From assembly GCF_000011065.1 (NCBI RefSeq), contig NC_004663.1, forward strand, positions 2,666,001-2,730,000: a stretch of 64,000 nt of DNA. The letters run 5' to 3'. This document shows positions 50,447 through 57,806 of the stretch, one piece after another. This stretch comes from Bacteroides thetaiotaomicron VPI-5482. Its GTDB lineage: Bacteria > Bacteroidota > Bacteroidia > Bacteroidales > Bacteroidaceae. Both the position numbers and the translations under genes were made by a program. The stretch's first letter is position 1. Every line of letters begins with the position of its first letter. Under the pieces are notes generated by a model. The model had not been told where the DNA came from. It saw only the letters and a list, made by a program, of their open reading frames with translations, and ran no database searches.

Positions 50447-51922
50447 TTATCGTGGCATATCAGGCAACTTCCATCCTTCACGATAATTATGTTTCACCAG
50501 TTCGGCTGCAAATTGTTTCGCGTTGATCGGATCTGTCCAGGTCTTATTGAATGACGGGTGACCATCATGAATCGTAAATCCGTCCTTAATGCAGGTTCTG
50601 AGTGTTTCGTTATCACCAATATTAGTGAAGCACATATTAGCGCCGTCCCATTCCAGTGTCTTGTTCAATCCTTGCAGACGGATAGCCAATACACCCATTA
50701 CCACCATTTCATTCATCGGTCCCGATTCGGAGAAATCCGCTTTCGGCATCACGCGGTTGGATTTGTCTTCCTTACAAGCGCGTACCCAGTCCATTTCATG
50801 AGAACAAGTAACACGGCGGCATACTTTCGGTGCATTGGGCACACGGCCTGACAACAAGAAAGGTTGTTCTCCGTAGCAGCCGCAAATCAATGTATCTTTT
50901 GTTCCGTGGAAGATAGTCAGACCACCACCGGGGCCCATCAGTTGTTTTCCTTCCGGGAAACCTTTCGGACGTTCCGGCATCATACCGCCGTCATACCAGT
51001 GTACCTCAACTTCCGGCAAGGCAACTTTCGGCATATTGTCGCGGGCGGGGAAAATCATCTTCACGTGTTGGGCCTGAGGAGCGCAGGCACTCAGTAATAA
51101 AGTAGAAGAACCTTCCACCTTGGTAGGATAACCCAGCTTCAGAGCTCTGAACGGCTGGTGCAGAATATGACAGGCCATATCACCCAGTGCACCTGTACCG
51201 TAATCCCACCATCCACGCCAGTTCCAGGGATGATAAACGTTGTTGTACGGGTTCAGTTTGGCAGGTCCGGTGAAAAGATCCCAGTTCAATGTGTTGGGGA
51301 TGCGGTCCGCCTTTTCGGGTGCATTCAGTCCTTGCGGCCAGATAGGACGGTCGGTGGCGCATTCCACTTTGGTTACTTCGCCGATTTCTCCATTCCATAT
51401 CCATTCGCAAACCAGGTCGGTACCTTCGCCCGATGCTCCCTGATTACCCATTTGAGTAACTACTCCGGTAGAGGCGGCCAGCTTGGTCAGCAAACGGGAT
51501 TCGTAAACGGAGTGAGTCAACGGTTTCTGGCAGTATACGTGCTTGCCCATTGTCATGGCGTCTGCCGTGATGATGGCATGAGTATGGTCGGCGGTAGCAA
51601 TGATTACGCCGTCAATGGATTTGCCCATTTCATCGTACATCTTGCGATAATCCCAGTATTTCTTCGCATTCGGGAATTCATCGAATACGCCTTTGGCATA
51701 TTTCCAGTCTACGTCACAAAGGGCTACGATGTTTTCGGTGCCCTTCACGTTGTTGATGTTGGCATGACCCATACCGCCGATACCTACGGCTGCAAGGTTC
51801 AGTTTGTCGGTTGGGGAAACGTGCCCGTGGCTCATACCTAAAATAGAGCTGGGAGCAATGGTGATTCCTGCTAAAGCAGCGGCTCCCGTTTTAAGAAATT
51901 TTCTTCTTGAAAAGTCTGACAT
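50447..51922 (-). CDS. Tat-exported Gfo/Idh/MocA-family oxidoreductase (candidate glycoside 3-dehydrogenase)
   Basis: 491 residues. A twin-arginine signal (SRRKFLKTGAAALAGITIAP) indicates folded export with its cofactor. The Rossmann fold starts LAAVGIGGMGHANI, followed by VALCDVDWKYA and the conserved CQKPLTHSVYE (Lys-Pro). The C-terminal half contains WNWRGWWDYGTGALGDMACHILHQPF, typical of large MocA-like oxidoreductases. In the cluster it should oxidise C3 of a glycoside in the periplasm for the DUF1080 hydrolase. Seven bases downstream of the second MocA gene. Confidence 0.88.
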   Translation of the reverse strand: MSDFSRRKFLKTGAAALAGITIAPSSILGMSHGHVSPTDKLNLAAVGIGGMGHANINNVKGTENIVALCDVDWKYAKGVFDEFPNAKKYWDYRKMYDEMGKSIDGVIIATADHTHAIITADAMTMGKHVYCQKPLTHSVYESRLLTKLAASTGVVTQMGNQGASGEGTDLVCEWIWNGEIGEVTKVECATDRPIWPQGLNAPEKADRIPNTLNWDLFTGPAKLNPYNNVYHPWNWRGWWDYGTGALGDMACHILHQPFRALKLGYPTKVEGSSTLLLSACAPQAQHVKMIFPARDNMPKVALPEVEVHWYDGGMMPERPKGFPEGKQLMGPGGGLTIFHGTKDTLICGCYGEQPFLLSGRVPNAPKVCRRVTCSHEMDWVRACKEDKSNRVMPKADFSESGPMNEMVVMGVLAIRLQGLNKTLEWDGANMCFTNIGDNETLRTCIKDGFTIHDGHPSFNKTWTDPINAKQFAAELVKHNYREGWKLPDMPR

Positions 51923-51929
51923 GGTTTTA

Positions 51930-53048
51930 TTATTTTAAGGAGTTAGTTATTTGTGGTGGATTACTATGCAGCAACCCATATCCATTTTTCATGTTTTTTC
52001 TGCGTTCGCGTATTTGTTCAAGAGTCTGCAAATTACCGATAGCCGGCAAGTCATTCATACGAGCATCCTGCAGGAATTTCCACGCATACTCGGATGCAAT
52101 AGTCGAGTCATACATTAAAGGCAAACGAGGGTTTCGCTTACCGGTCAATATGGAATCGGCGAACAAATCGCACAGCACATCAATATTCTTACCACCAAAA
52201 GGTTTTTCCACACGAAGTGTCTGATGTACTCCGTGTAAATCGACAACAGCTGTTTTGAAATCATGCGTCATACGCACGATACCTTCCGTACCTATAATAT
52301 CTACATAAGAATTGTGCGTCTGATCTTTCGATAATTGTCCATAGACAAAACCCTGGGTTATATCAAAGACTACGCCATTTTGAAAAGTTCCGTGACATTG
52401 TACCCACCAGGGATCTTTATAATTCCACATGTTCACGCCTTGTGCATTCCATGTTCTATATTCACTTTCGGCATACCAGCGAACGATGTCAACATAATGC
52501 ATTCCACAATCATGGAAAGCGGGGCCTTCATATTCATGTCCTTCACCCGGTGCCAGTCCCGGAGTCATGTGGCAAATACGGATAATGGCTAACTCACCTA
52601 TTTCTCCCTTCTGGATATATTCCTTCATCAGATTATGATACCAGGAATTTCGCAGATATAAGTTTACCGTAGAAAGTACATTGGAGTTTTCTATCATATC
52701 CACCACCTTCCACTCCTTTTCCATCGTATCTGCAACAGGTTTTTCCGCGATGATATGTTTTCCGTACCGAATAGCCTTTTCTATTTGTTCGAGCCTTGAG
52801 TCTGCCAATGTGAAGAGCCCGACAACCTGTACACTCTCGTCTTCAAAGATTTTTTGATCATTCTCTACTACAAGAGATTCAGGAGATATTTTTTTAGCAA
52901 GTTCGCGCGTGGTAGGATCTGTATCGCAAATATAGGCAATCTCCCATCGCCCGCTTTTCCGCATCGCCTCCCAATAGAATCTTCCCATTCTACCGAAACC
53001 GATTATTCCTACTTTTATTTTTGTGTCAAGTGAAAATTGTGCATCCAT
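51930..53048 (-). CDS. Cytoplasmic Gfo/Idh/MocA-family oxidoreductase
   Basis: 372 residues from the ATG at 53048; an in-frame TTG at 53072 lies in the promoter area. Rossmann motif KVGIIGFGRMGRFY, then YICDTDPTTRELA, IIAEKPVADTMEKEW (conserved Lys-Pro), HMTPGLAPGEGHEYEGPAFHDCGMHYVDIVRWY (active-site Asp-x3-His). No signal peptide, so cytoplasmic, unlike its Tat-exported neighbour. Probably handles a keto-sugar or inositol-like product after import. First gene of the leftward operon; adjacent to the DUF6377-type regulator. Confidence 0.87.
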   Translation of the reverse strand: MDAQFSLDTKIKVGIIGFGRMGRFYWEAMRKSGRWEIAYICDTDPTTRELAKKISPESLVVENDQKIFEDESVQVVGLFTLADSRLEQIEKAIRYGKHIIAEKPVADTMEKEWKVVDMIENSNVLSTVNLYLRNSWYHNLMKEYIQKGEIGELAIIRICHMTPGLAPGEGHEYEGPAFHDCGMHYVDIVRWYAESEYRTWNAQGVNMWNYKDPWWVQCHGTFQNGVVFDITQGFVYGQLSKDQTHNSYVDIIGTEGIVRMTHDFKTAVVDLHGVHQTLRVEKPFGGKNIDVLCDLFADSILTGKRNPRLPLMYDSTIASEYAWKFLQDARMNDLPAIGNLQTLEQIRERRKNMKNGYGLLHSNPPQITNSLK

Positions 53049-53069
53049 AAAAAATTGCGAATTTAAGTA

Positions 53070-53077
53070 CAAACAAC
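53070..53077 (-). promoter_or_regulatory. Possible -7 box (GTTGTTTG) of the 3-keto-glycoside operon
   Basis: Six of eight positions fit TAnnTTTG; 22 bases before the ATG. The weak core fits activator control. Confidence 0.35.
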
Positions 53078-53104
53078 ATAAAAGGTATCAATTTTCATCT
53101 GTAG

Positions 53105-53261
53105 GCAGATTGTTCGAAAACTGATATCGCAAAACTAGCCAAATAAATAACGCTTTATTTAGTCTACACAACTTTATGTAGATTATAAAATCATATTACA
53201 TATTATAAATCAACACTTTAGATATACACAAGGATATAAAAAATGTAGATTGTTTGGAAAG
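53105..53261. promoter_or_regulatory. Candidate regulator-binding repeats upstream of the 3-keto-glycoside operon
   Basis: GCAGATTGTTCGAAAAC (53105-53121) and GTAGATTGTTTGGAAAG (53245-53261) agree at 14 of 17 positions. Between them TCTACA-N8-TGTAGA (53163-53182) is an inverted repeat sharing the TGTAGATT word. The proximal copy is about 46 bases before the inferred transcript start. Confidence 0.4.
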
Positions 53262-53300
53262 TATTTTATTTATCGAATGGCACAAATTCGTTTATATTGG

Positions 53301-54947
53301 TCAGATTTTCATAATTTCATTTTCAAATTCATCCCGATCTACTGCAGCCTTGTTACGCATTTTAGTACGATAATTATAAACAGTACTTGTAGAGCAACGA
53401 AGGAAATTGGCAATCTTTCCGCTATCCGTAATGCCCAAACGTAACAGCGCATAGATACGAAGTTCCCTATTCAACAAAGCGTCCTGTTTAAGAATGATCT
53501 TCTCGTCATCTTTCAGTAAAGCATTGAAATCTGAAACAAAAGTCGGATATAAATTCAGAAAGACTCTATCGAAGCGAGTATACAGAGCATCAAGTTCATC
53601 ATCAATCAATGCGGAAGATTTCAGCTTTTTAATCAGTTCCTCATAGCACTTATTAATGGCTATTTTATACAGCATATTCTGATACTTCTCCATTTTATGA
53701 ATATAGCTGAAGCACACGTCGAAAAACTGAGCGATATAATGCTCCTTTATATTATTAATCTCGCACAGTTCATCATTCTTATCATTCAACTCACTATTCA
53801 TGCTGTTCAGTTTGTCGTTCAGTCTCAAAAGTTCCTCGTTACTTTGTGCCAGCGCCCGTTTCATCCGCAACGTTTTTTTCATCTGAATATAAATAAATAC
53901 GACCAACACGATTAAAAGAAAAAGAGAAACGCTGGTTGAGATAAGAAAAGTAATCAGATTCGATTTAGACCTAGCTTCTTCCGTCTGATAAGCCGTATTA
54001 ATAATAGAATAGAATTTATAGATTTCCATTGCCCGGAAATGAATGCCGGAGGAAACGACATCATCAATAGCCGACTGAGTAAATTTGAAAGCATCCGCTA
54101 AATTATTTTCCTCATATTGTATCAGTGCAAGTGCCTGCAGGGAGGCTGTTTCGCGTGTGGCATTCTGAATATCAGCAATGGCGGACATCATAAGATATTT
54201 CTTCGCATCATCCTCTCTTTTCAAATAGCGGCTCAGCATGGCATACGAATGAGTAATCATCGCATAGTTAGGAGTGCCTACCTCCTCAGCATTCAGCAAC
54301 TCATCCAAAATCTTGATCGCCTTTGTTGAATCGTGTCCTGCATAAGAATAAGCCCGTGACAATTTATAGTCAAAGGAAGTATGATCCATAAGAGCATACA
54401 GTGAATCCTGATAGGCTTCCCGTTTTTTTCCGTACTGATTATTGGTAGCAGAAATCGAATAATACTCCCAAAAACGGGCATATGTATCATAATAAGTAGC
54501 TAATAATGAACGAGGAAATTCTGATGGCTTCATTTTTTCGAGAAGTAATTCTGCATCTCTATATCTGCCGCACATGGAATATACAAGGCTGAGTTGCAAA
54601 GAAGACTGGTATTTCAAATAGTTTCTATTTAACTGACGAGCGATTTCAAGGTTCCGGTCGACATAATGGATGGCAGAGTCTATATTAAATTTCTTATACT
54701 CATTGTATAATTGGAGATTCACCTTATATTCCCGATCGGGAGTCAACCCAGAGTCCTTCAGTAAACATTTAATCCGAGCGATTCGCTGCTCTTTCTTCTG
54801 GACGAAGAGCGGCTTCGCATCTATCATTTTATGCAGAGAGTCAGCCAGTATTTTCAATTCGTTATTTGCATAAAGAGCATTGCCAATTCCCAGAGCAACC
54901 AGGAACAGCAAAACGATTCTCTTCAGATAACAACGGTTGAATTTCAT
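53301..54947 (-). CDS. Membrane-tethered TPR transcriptional regulator (DUF6377 type)
   Basis: 548 residues from the ATG at 54947. A signal peptide (IVLLFLVALGIGNALYA) is followed by periplasmic helical TPR-like repeats (about 30-320), one membrane segment (about 331-355, LITFLISTSVSLFLLIVLVV), a cytoplasmic coiled coil (SNEELLRLNDKLNSMNSELN) and a C-terminal helix-turn-helix (LRLGITDSGKIANFLRCSTSTVYNYRTKMRN, about 500-530). It resembles one-protein sensor-regulators of Bacteroidota that see a periplasmic ligand. Adjacent to the 3-keto-glycoside operon on the same strand, so likely its activator (inference). Confidence 0.82.
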   Translation of the reverse strand: MKFNRCYLKRIVLLFLVALGIGNALYANNELKILADSLHKMIDAKPLFVQKKEQRIARIKCLLKDSGLTPDREYKVNLQLYNEYKKFNIDSAIHYVDRNLEIARQLNRNYLKYQSSLQLSLVYSMCGRYRDAELLLEKMKPSEFPRSLLATYYDTYARFWEYYSISATNNQYGKKREAYQDSLYALMDHTSFDYKLSRAYSYAGHDSTKAIKILDELLNAEEVGTPNYAMITHSYAMLSRYLKREDDAKKYLMMSAIADIQNATRETASLQALALIQYEENNLADAFKFTQSAIDDVVSSGIHFRAMEIYKFYSIINTAYQTEEARSKSNLITFLISTSVSLFLLIVLVVFIYIQMKKTLRMKRALAQSNEELLRLNDKLNSMNSELNDKNDELCEINNIKEHYIAQFFDVCFSYIHKMEKYQNMLYKIAINKCYEELIKKLKSSALIDDELDALYTRFDRVFLNLYPTFVSDFNALLKDDEKIILKQDALLNRELRIYALLRLGITDSGKIANFLRCSTSTVYNYRTKMRNKAAVDRDEFENEIMKI

Positions 54948-54955
54948 ATTATTAG

Positions 54956-54963
54956 CAAAGATG
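54956..54963 (-). promoter_or_regulatory. Possible -7 box (CATCTTTG) of the DUF6377-type regulator
   Basis: One mismatch from TAnnTTTG, directly behind the rplI terminator; gives a leader of only a few bases. Confidence 0.4.
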
Positions 54964-54967
54964 ATAA

Positions 54968-55005
54968 AAAAAAGCGATTTATCCATCAGAACAAATCGCT
55001 TTTTT
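54968..55005 (-). terminator. Terminator of the rpsF-rpsR-rplI operon
   Basis: Perfect 13-bp stem (AAAAAAGCGATTT with its complement), 12-base loop, poly-T on the minus strand; located 22 bases past the rplI stop. Confidence 0.85.
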
Positions 55006-55027
55006 AATATATGAAGTAAATTTGTTC

Positions 55028-55471
55028 TTATTCAGCAACTACTTCGAAAGGAATTTCTACAGAAACTTCCTTGTGAAGTTTAACGATAGCTTTGTAGTTA
55101 CCAACTTCTTTCACAGCGTCTTTTACAACGATGATCTTTCTGTCAATTTCGTGACCCAGTTTTGCCAATGCTTCAGCAATCTGGATATTGCTAACAGAAC
55201 CGAAGATAGTACCTGTTGAACTAACTTTTGTTGCAATAGTCAAAGAAACGCCTTCCAACTTAGCAGCCAATGCTTCAGCATCCTTCTTGATTTTCTCAAG
55301 TTTGTGAGCACGTTGTTTCAAGTCTTCAGCCAACATTTTCTTTGCAGAAGGAGAAGCGATGATAGCTTTTCCAGTCGGGATCAGATAATTACGACCGTAT
55401 CCGGATTTCACGTTTACGATATCGTTCTTATAACCCAAGTTTACGATGTCTTCTTTCAATATAATTTCCAT
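55028..55471 (-). CDS. rplI: 50S ribosomal protein bL9
   Basis: 147 residues, normal length. The N-terminal domain is diagnostic: VNLGYKNDIVNVKSGYGRNYLIP, followed by the long connecting helix (AEDLKQRAHKLEKIKKDAEA) and the C-terminal domain (LTIATKVSSTGTIFGSVSNI). Binds 23S rRNA at the base of the L1 stalk. Last gene of rpsF-rpsR-rplI; 14 bases separate it from rpsR. Confidence 0.97.
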   Translation of the reverse strand: MEIILKEDIVNLGYKNDIVNVKSGYGRNYLIPTGKAIIASPSAKKMLAEDLKQRAHKLEKIKKDAEALAAKLEGVSLTIATKVSSTGTIFGSVSNIQIAEALAKLGHEIDRKIIVVKDAVKEVGNYKAIVKLHKEVSVEIPFEVVAE

Positions 55472-55485
55472 ACTTTTCCTCCTTC

Positions 55486-55758
55486 TTATTTCATCATGTC
55501 AGTTACATAAGGCAACAATGCCAAGTGACGAGCTCTCTTCACAGCCTGTGCGATACGACGTTGGAACTTCAAAGAAGTACCAGTGATACGACGTGGAAGA
55601 ATCTTTCCTTGTTCGTTCAAGAATTTCTTCAAGAATTCAGGATCTTTGTAGTCGATATAACGGATACCGCTCTTTTTGAAACGACAGTATTTTTTCTTCT
55701 TAACGTCTACTGAGGGCGGAGTTAAATATCTGATTTCTGATTGAGTCTGTTGTGCCAT
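55486..55758 (-). CDS. rpsR: 30S ribosomal protein bS18
   Basis: 90 residues. Shows KKYCRFKKSGIRYIDYKDPEFLKKFLNEQGKILPRRITGTSLKFQ-type S18 core (read in segments) and the basic RRIAQAVKRARHLALLP tail. The zinc-binding cysteines of some S18 proteins are reduced to one. Binds 16S rRNA with bS6. Two bases after the rpsF stop, so translationally coupled. Confidence 0.96.
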   Translation of the reverse strand: MAQQTQSEIRYLTPPSVDVKKKKYCRFKKSGIRYIDYKDPEFLKKFLNEQGKILPRRITGTSLKFQRRIAQAVKRARHLALLPYVTDMMK

Positions 55759-55760
55759 GA

Positions 55761-56105
55761 TTAATCCTCCTTTTTGTTTGATTTAACACTTCTTCTTTTA
55801 GCAGCATATTCCGCAGCATACTTGTCCATTTTGAAAGTCAAGAAGCGGATAACGCGTTCATCACGACGGAAGTTAAGTTCCAACTTGTCAATGACAGTAG
55901 GATCTGCATTGAACTCAACCAATTGATAAAAACCTGTTGACTTCTTCTGAATTGGATAAGCCAATTTCTTCAGTCCCCAGTTTTCTTCATTGATAATCTC
56001 AGCACCTTCAGCTTGAAGAATACCTTTGAATTTTTCTACCGCTTCCTTCATCTGAACATCAGACAAAACGGGAGTTAAAATGAAAACGGTTTCGTATTGA
56101 TTCAT
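55761..56105 (-). CDS. rpsF: 30S ribosomal protein bS6
   Basis: 114 residues. Ferredoxin-like fold: NQYETVFILTPVLSDVQMKE, GAEIINEENWGLKKLAYPIQ, STGFYQLVEFNADP, and LELNFRRDERVIRFLTFKMD. Unlike E. coli there is no priB or ssb between rpsF and rpsR. First gene of the three-gene ribosomal operon, with a TAACTTTG -7 box upstream. Confidence 0.97.
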   Translation of the reverse strand: MNQYETVFILTPVLSDVQMKEAVEKFKGILQAEGAEIINEENWGLKKLAYPIQKKSTGFYQLVEFNADPTVIDKLELNFRRDERVIRFLTFKMDKYAAEYAAKRRSVKSNKKED

Positions 56106-56152
56106 ACTCGTTTAATTAAATAAATAATTTATTTTATTTTAAAATGCGGGTG

Positions 56153-56160
56153 CAAAGTTA
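56153..56160 (-). promoter_or_regulatory. -7 box (TAACTTTG) of rpsF-rpsR-rplI
   Basis: TAnnTTTG match on the minus strand, about 48 bases before the rpsF ATG. Confidence 0.62.
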
Positions 56161-56233
56161 GGCATTTTATTTTGAACTACAAATATTTAATCTTTTTTTG
56201 TATCCTAATGTAGGAATTATCCGGGAAGTGGCT

Positions 56234-56241
56234 TACCTTTG
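56234..56241 (+). promoter_or_regulatory. -7 box (TACCTTTG) of the MarR-family gene
   Basis: Perfect TAnnTTTG match 24 bases before the ATG at 56266; the alternative in-frame start at 56239 lies inside it. Confidence 0.6.
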
Positions 56242-56265
56242 CAAAGTTGTTTAAACAATAATTTC

Positions 56266-56712
56266 ATGATAGAGCAATTTAATTTCGATATCCGGCTTAT
56301 ATTCGCCATCCTAAATGGTAAGGTTTCCGCAGCAATCAACCGGAAGCTATATCGCAATTTCCGTCAGAACGGTCTGGAAATCAGCCCGGAGCAATGGACG
56401 GTTCTTATTTTTCTATGGGAAAAAGACGGCGTTACACAACAAGAGTTGTGCAATGCAACTTTTAAAGACAAACCCAGCATGACCCGTCTCATAGACAACA
56501 TGGAACGGCAGCATCTTGTAGTACGTATTTCCGACAAAAAAGATCGTCGCACCAATCTGATCCACCTGACAAAAGACGGAAAAGAACTGGAAGAGAAGGC
56601 ACGCATCATTGCGGGGCAGACACTGAAGGAAGCTCTGCATGGCATCACTCTCGAAGAACTGAGCATCGGGCAAGAGGTCTTAAAAAAGGTATTCTACAAT
56701 ACCAAAGACTAA
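56266..56712 (+). CDS. MarR-family transcriptional regulator
   Basis: 148 residues from the ATG at 56266. Winged helix: ISPEQWTVLIFLWEKDGVTQQELCNAT, recognition helix KPSMTRLIDNMERQHLVVR, and wing SDKKDRRTNLIHLTKDGKEL with the conserved Asp-x-Arg. Flanking helices form the dimer interface. Target genes are unknown; it precedes a small membrane protein gene on the same strand by 139 bases. Confidence 0.9.
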   Translation: MIEQFNFDIRLIFAILNGKVSAAINRKLYRNFRQNGLEISPEQWTVLIFLWEKDGVTQQELCNATFKDKPSMTRLIDNMERQHLVVRISDKKDRRTNLIHLTKDGKELEEKARIIAGQTLKEALHGITLEELSIGQEVLKKVFYNTKD

Positions 56713-56851
56713 ACAGAAAAACAATCGTTTAATTCATAAAATCCACTAAATCTGTCTTTATAATGGATTTTTCACCTAAATTATTTCGCCCGTTAAAGAA
56801 TTATGCTTTAATTTGTGACTGGAATATTATAATCTATTAAAATACACACGC

Positions 56852-57028
56852 ATGAAAGGCTTATTAAAGAATTTGGGATTGATATTAATCTTGATCGGAG
56901 TGGTCATCCTGTTGGCTTGTTCCTTTACCGGCAATGTAAACAACAACGCGGTTTTGGGCAGTTCAGTATTCCTCGTAGTACTGGGACTCATTTCTTATAT
57001 TGTCATTAATAAGAAGATCGCTGATTAA
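56852..57028 (+). CDS. Small two-helix membrane protein, 58 residues
   Basis: ATG at 56852, TAA at 57026-57028. Two hydrophobic helices: LGLILILIGVVILLACSF, a short polar turn TGNVNNN, then VLGSSVFLVVLGLISYIVI, ending in KKIAD. Both termini are likely cytoplasmic (positive-inside). A cysteine occurs in LLACS but the position does not fit a lipobox well. A TTAATTTG -7-like box lies at 56808-56815, and a strong bidirectional terminator follows 17 bases after the stop, which argues for a real transcript. Function unknown; it may be linked to the MarR gene upstream. Confidence 0.7.
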   Translation: MKGLLKNLGLILILIGVVILLACSFTGNVNNNAVLGSSVFLVVLGLISYIVINKKIAD

Positions 57029-57044
57029 TTTATTAGAAATCAAT

Positions 57045-57080
57045 AAAAAATCCCGGGAACGAATGTTTCCGGGATTTTTT
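57045..57080. terminator. Bidirectional terminator between the small membrane protein gene and rprY
   Basis: AAAAAATCCCGG pairs with CCGGGATTTTTT; A-run before and T-run after serve both convergent genes. Confidence 0.87.
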
Positions 57081-57103
57081 ATTTGTGGTTATCGGAGTGC
57101 TCA

Positions 57104-57805
57104 TTAAGATTCAACTTCCGGTGTGATCAGCTTATAGCCTTTTCCGTGAATATTGATAATCTCGATAGAATCATCTTCTTTCAGGTGCTTACGCAACTTC
57201 GTAATATACACATCCATACTACGGGCATTGAAGTAGTTATCATCAATCCAGATAGTCTTCAGAGCAAAGTCACGTTGCAGAATTTCATTAGCGTGCGCAC
57301 AAAGCAGTCCGAGAAGTTCAGATTCTTTGGTAGTCAGCTTCGTCTGCTTGCCTTCTGTAGCCAGAATTTGTTTCTGAGTATCGAAAGTAAACTTACCGAT
57401 CTTGTAGATATTGCTTTCTTTGTTCTTCTTTCCACGAACACGTCTCAAGATAGCTTCAATTCTGAAAGTCAACTCTTCCATACTGAATGGTTTCGTGATA
57501 TAATCATCTGCACCAATCTTAAATCCTTCCAGGATATCTTCTTTCAGCGTTTTTGCAGTCAGGAAGATGATAGGTATCTCAGCATTCGCAGCACGGACAT
57601 CCTGTGCCAACGTAAAGCCATCCTTTTTAGGCATCATAACGTCAAACACGCACAAGTCATATTTATTCTTCAAGAAAGCCTTATAACCGGCTTCTCCATC
57701 AGGATATAACTCAGCAGAATAACCTTTTGCCTGTAAATATTCTCTTAAAAGCATGCCAAGATTTTCGTCATCCTCGCATAATAAAATACGCAGTTTCTCG
57801 TCCAT
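57104..57805 (-). CDS. rprY: OmpR/PhoB-type response regulator RprY
   Basis: 233 residues. Receiver domain with acidic pair LLCEDDENLG, phospho-Asp in LCVFDVMMPKKDG, Thr in IFLTAKTLKED and Lys in YITKPFSMEEL. C-terminal winged helix (about 135-230) with TKESELLGLLCAHANEI and MDVYITKLRKHLKEDDSIEI. Sequence and partner match RprY of Bacteroides, reported to regulate envelope and metabolic genes. One base separates it from rprX, so it is co-transcribed and probably translationally coupled. Confidence 0.88.
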   Translation of the reverse strand: MDEKLRILLCEDDENLGMLLREYLQAKGYSAELYPDGEAGYKAFLKNKYDLCVFDVMMPKKDGFTLAQDVRAANAEIPIIFLTAKTLKEDILEGFKIGADDYITKPFSMEELTFRIEAILRRVRGKKNKESNIYKIGKFTFDTQKQILATEGKQTKLTTKESELLGLLCAHANEILQRDFALKTIWIDDNYFNARSMDVYITKLRKHLKEDDSIEIINIHGKGYKLITPEVES

Positions 57806-57806
57806 A

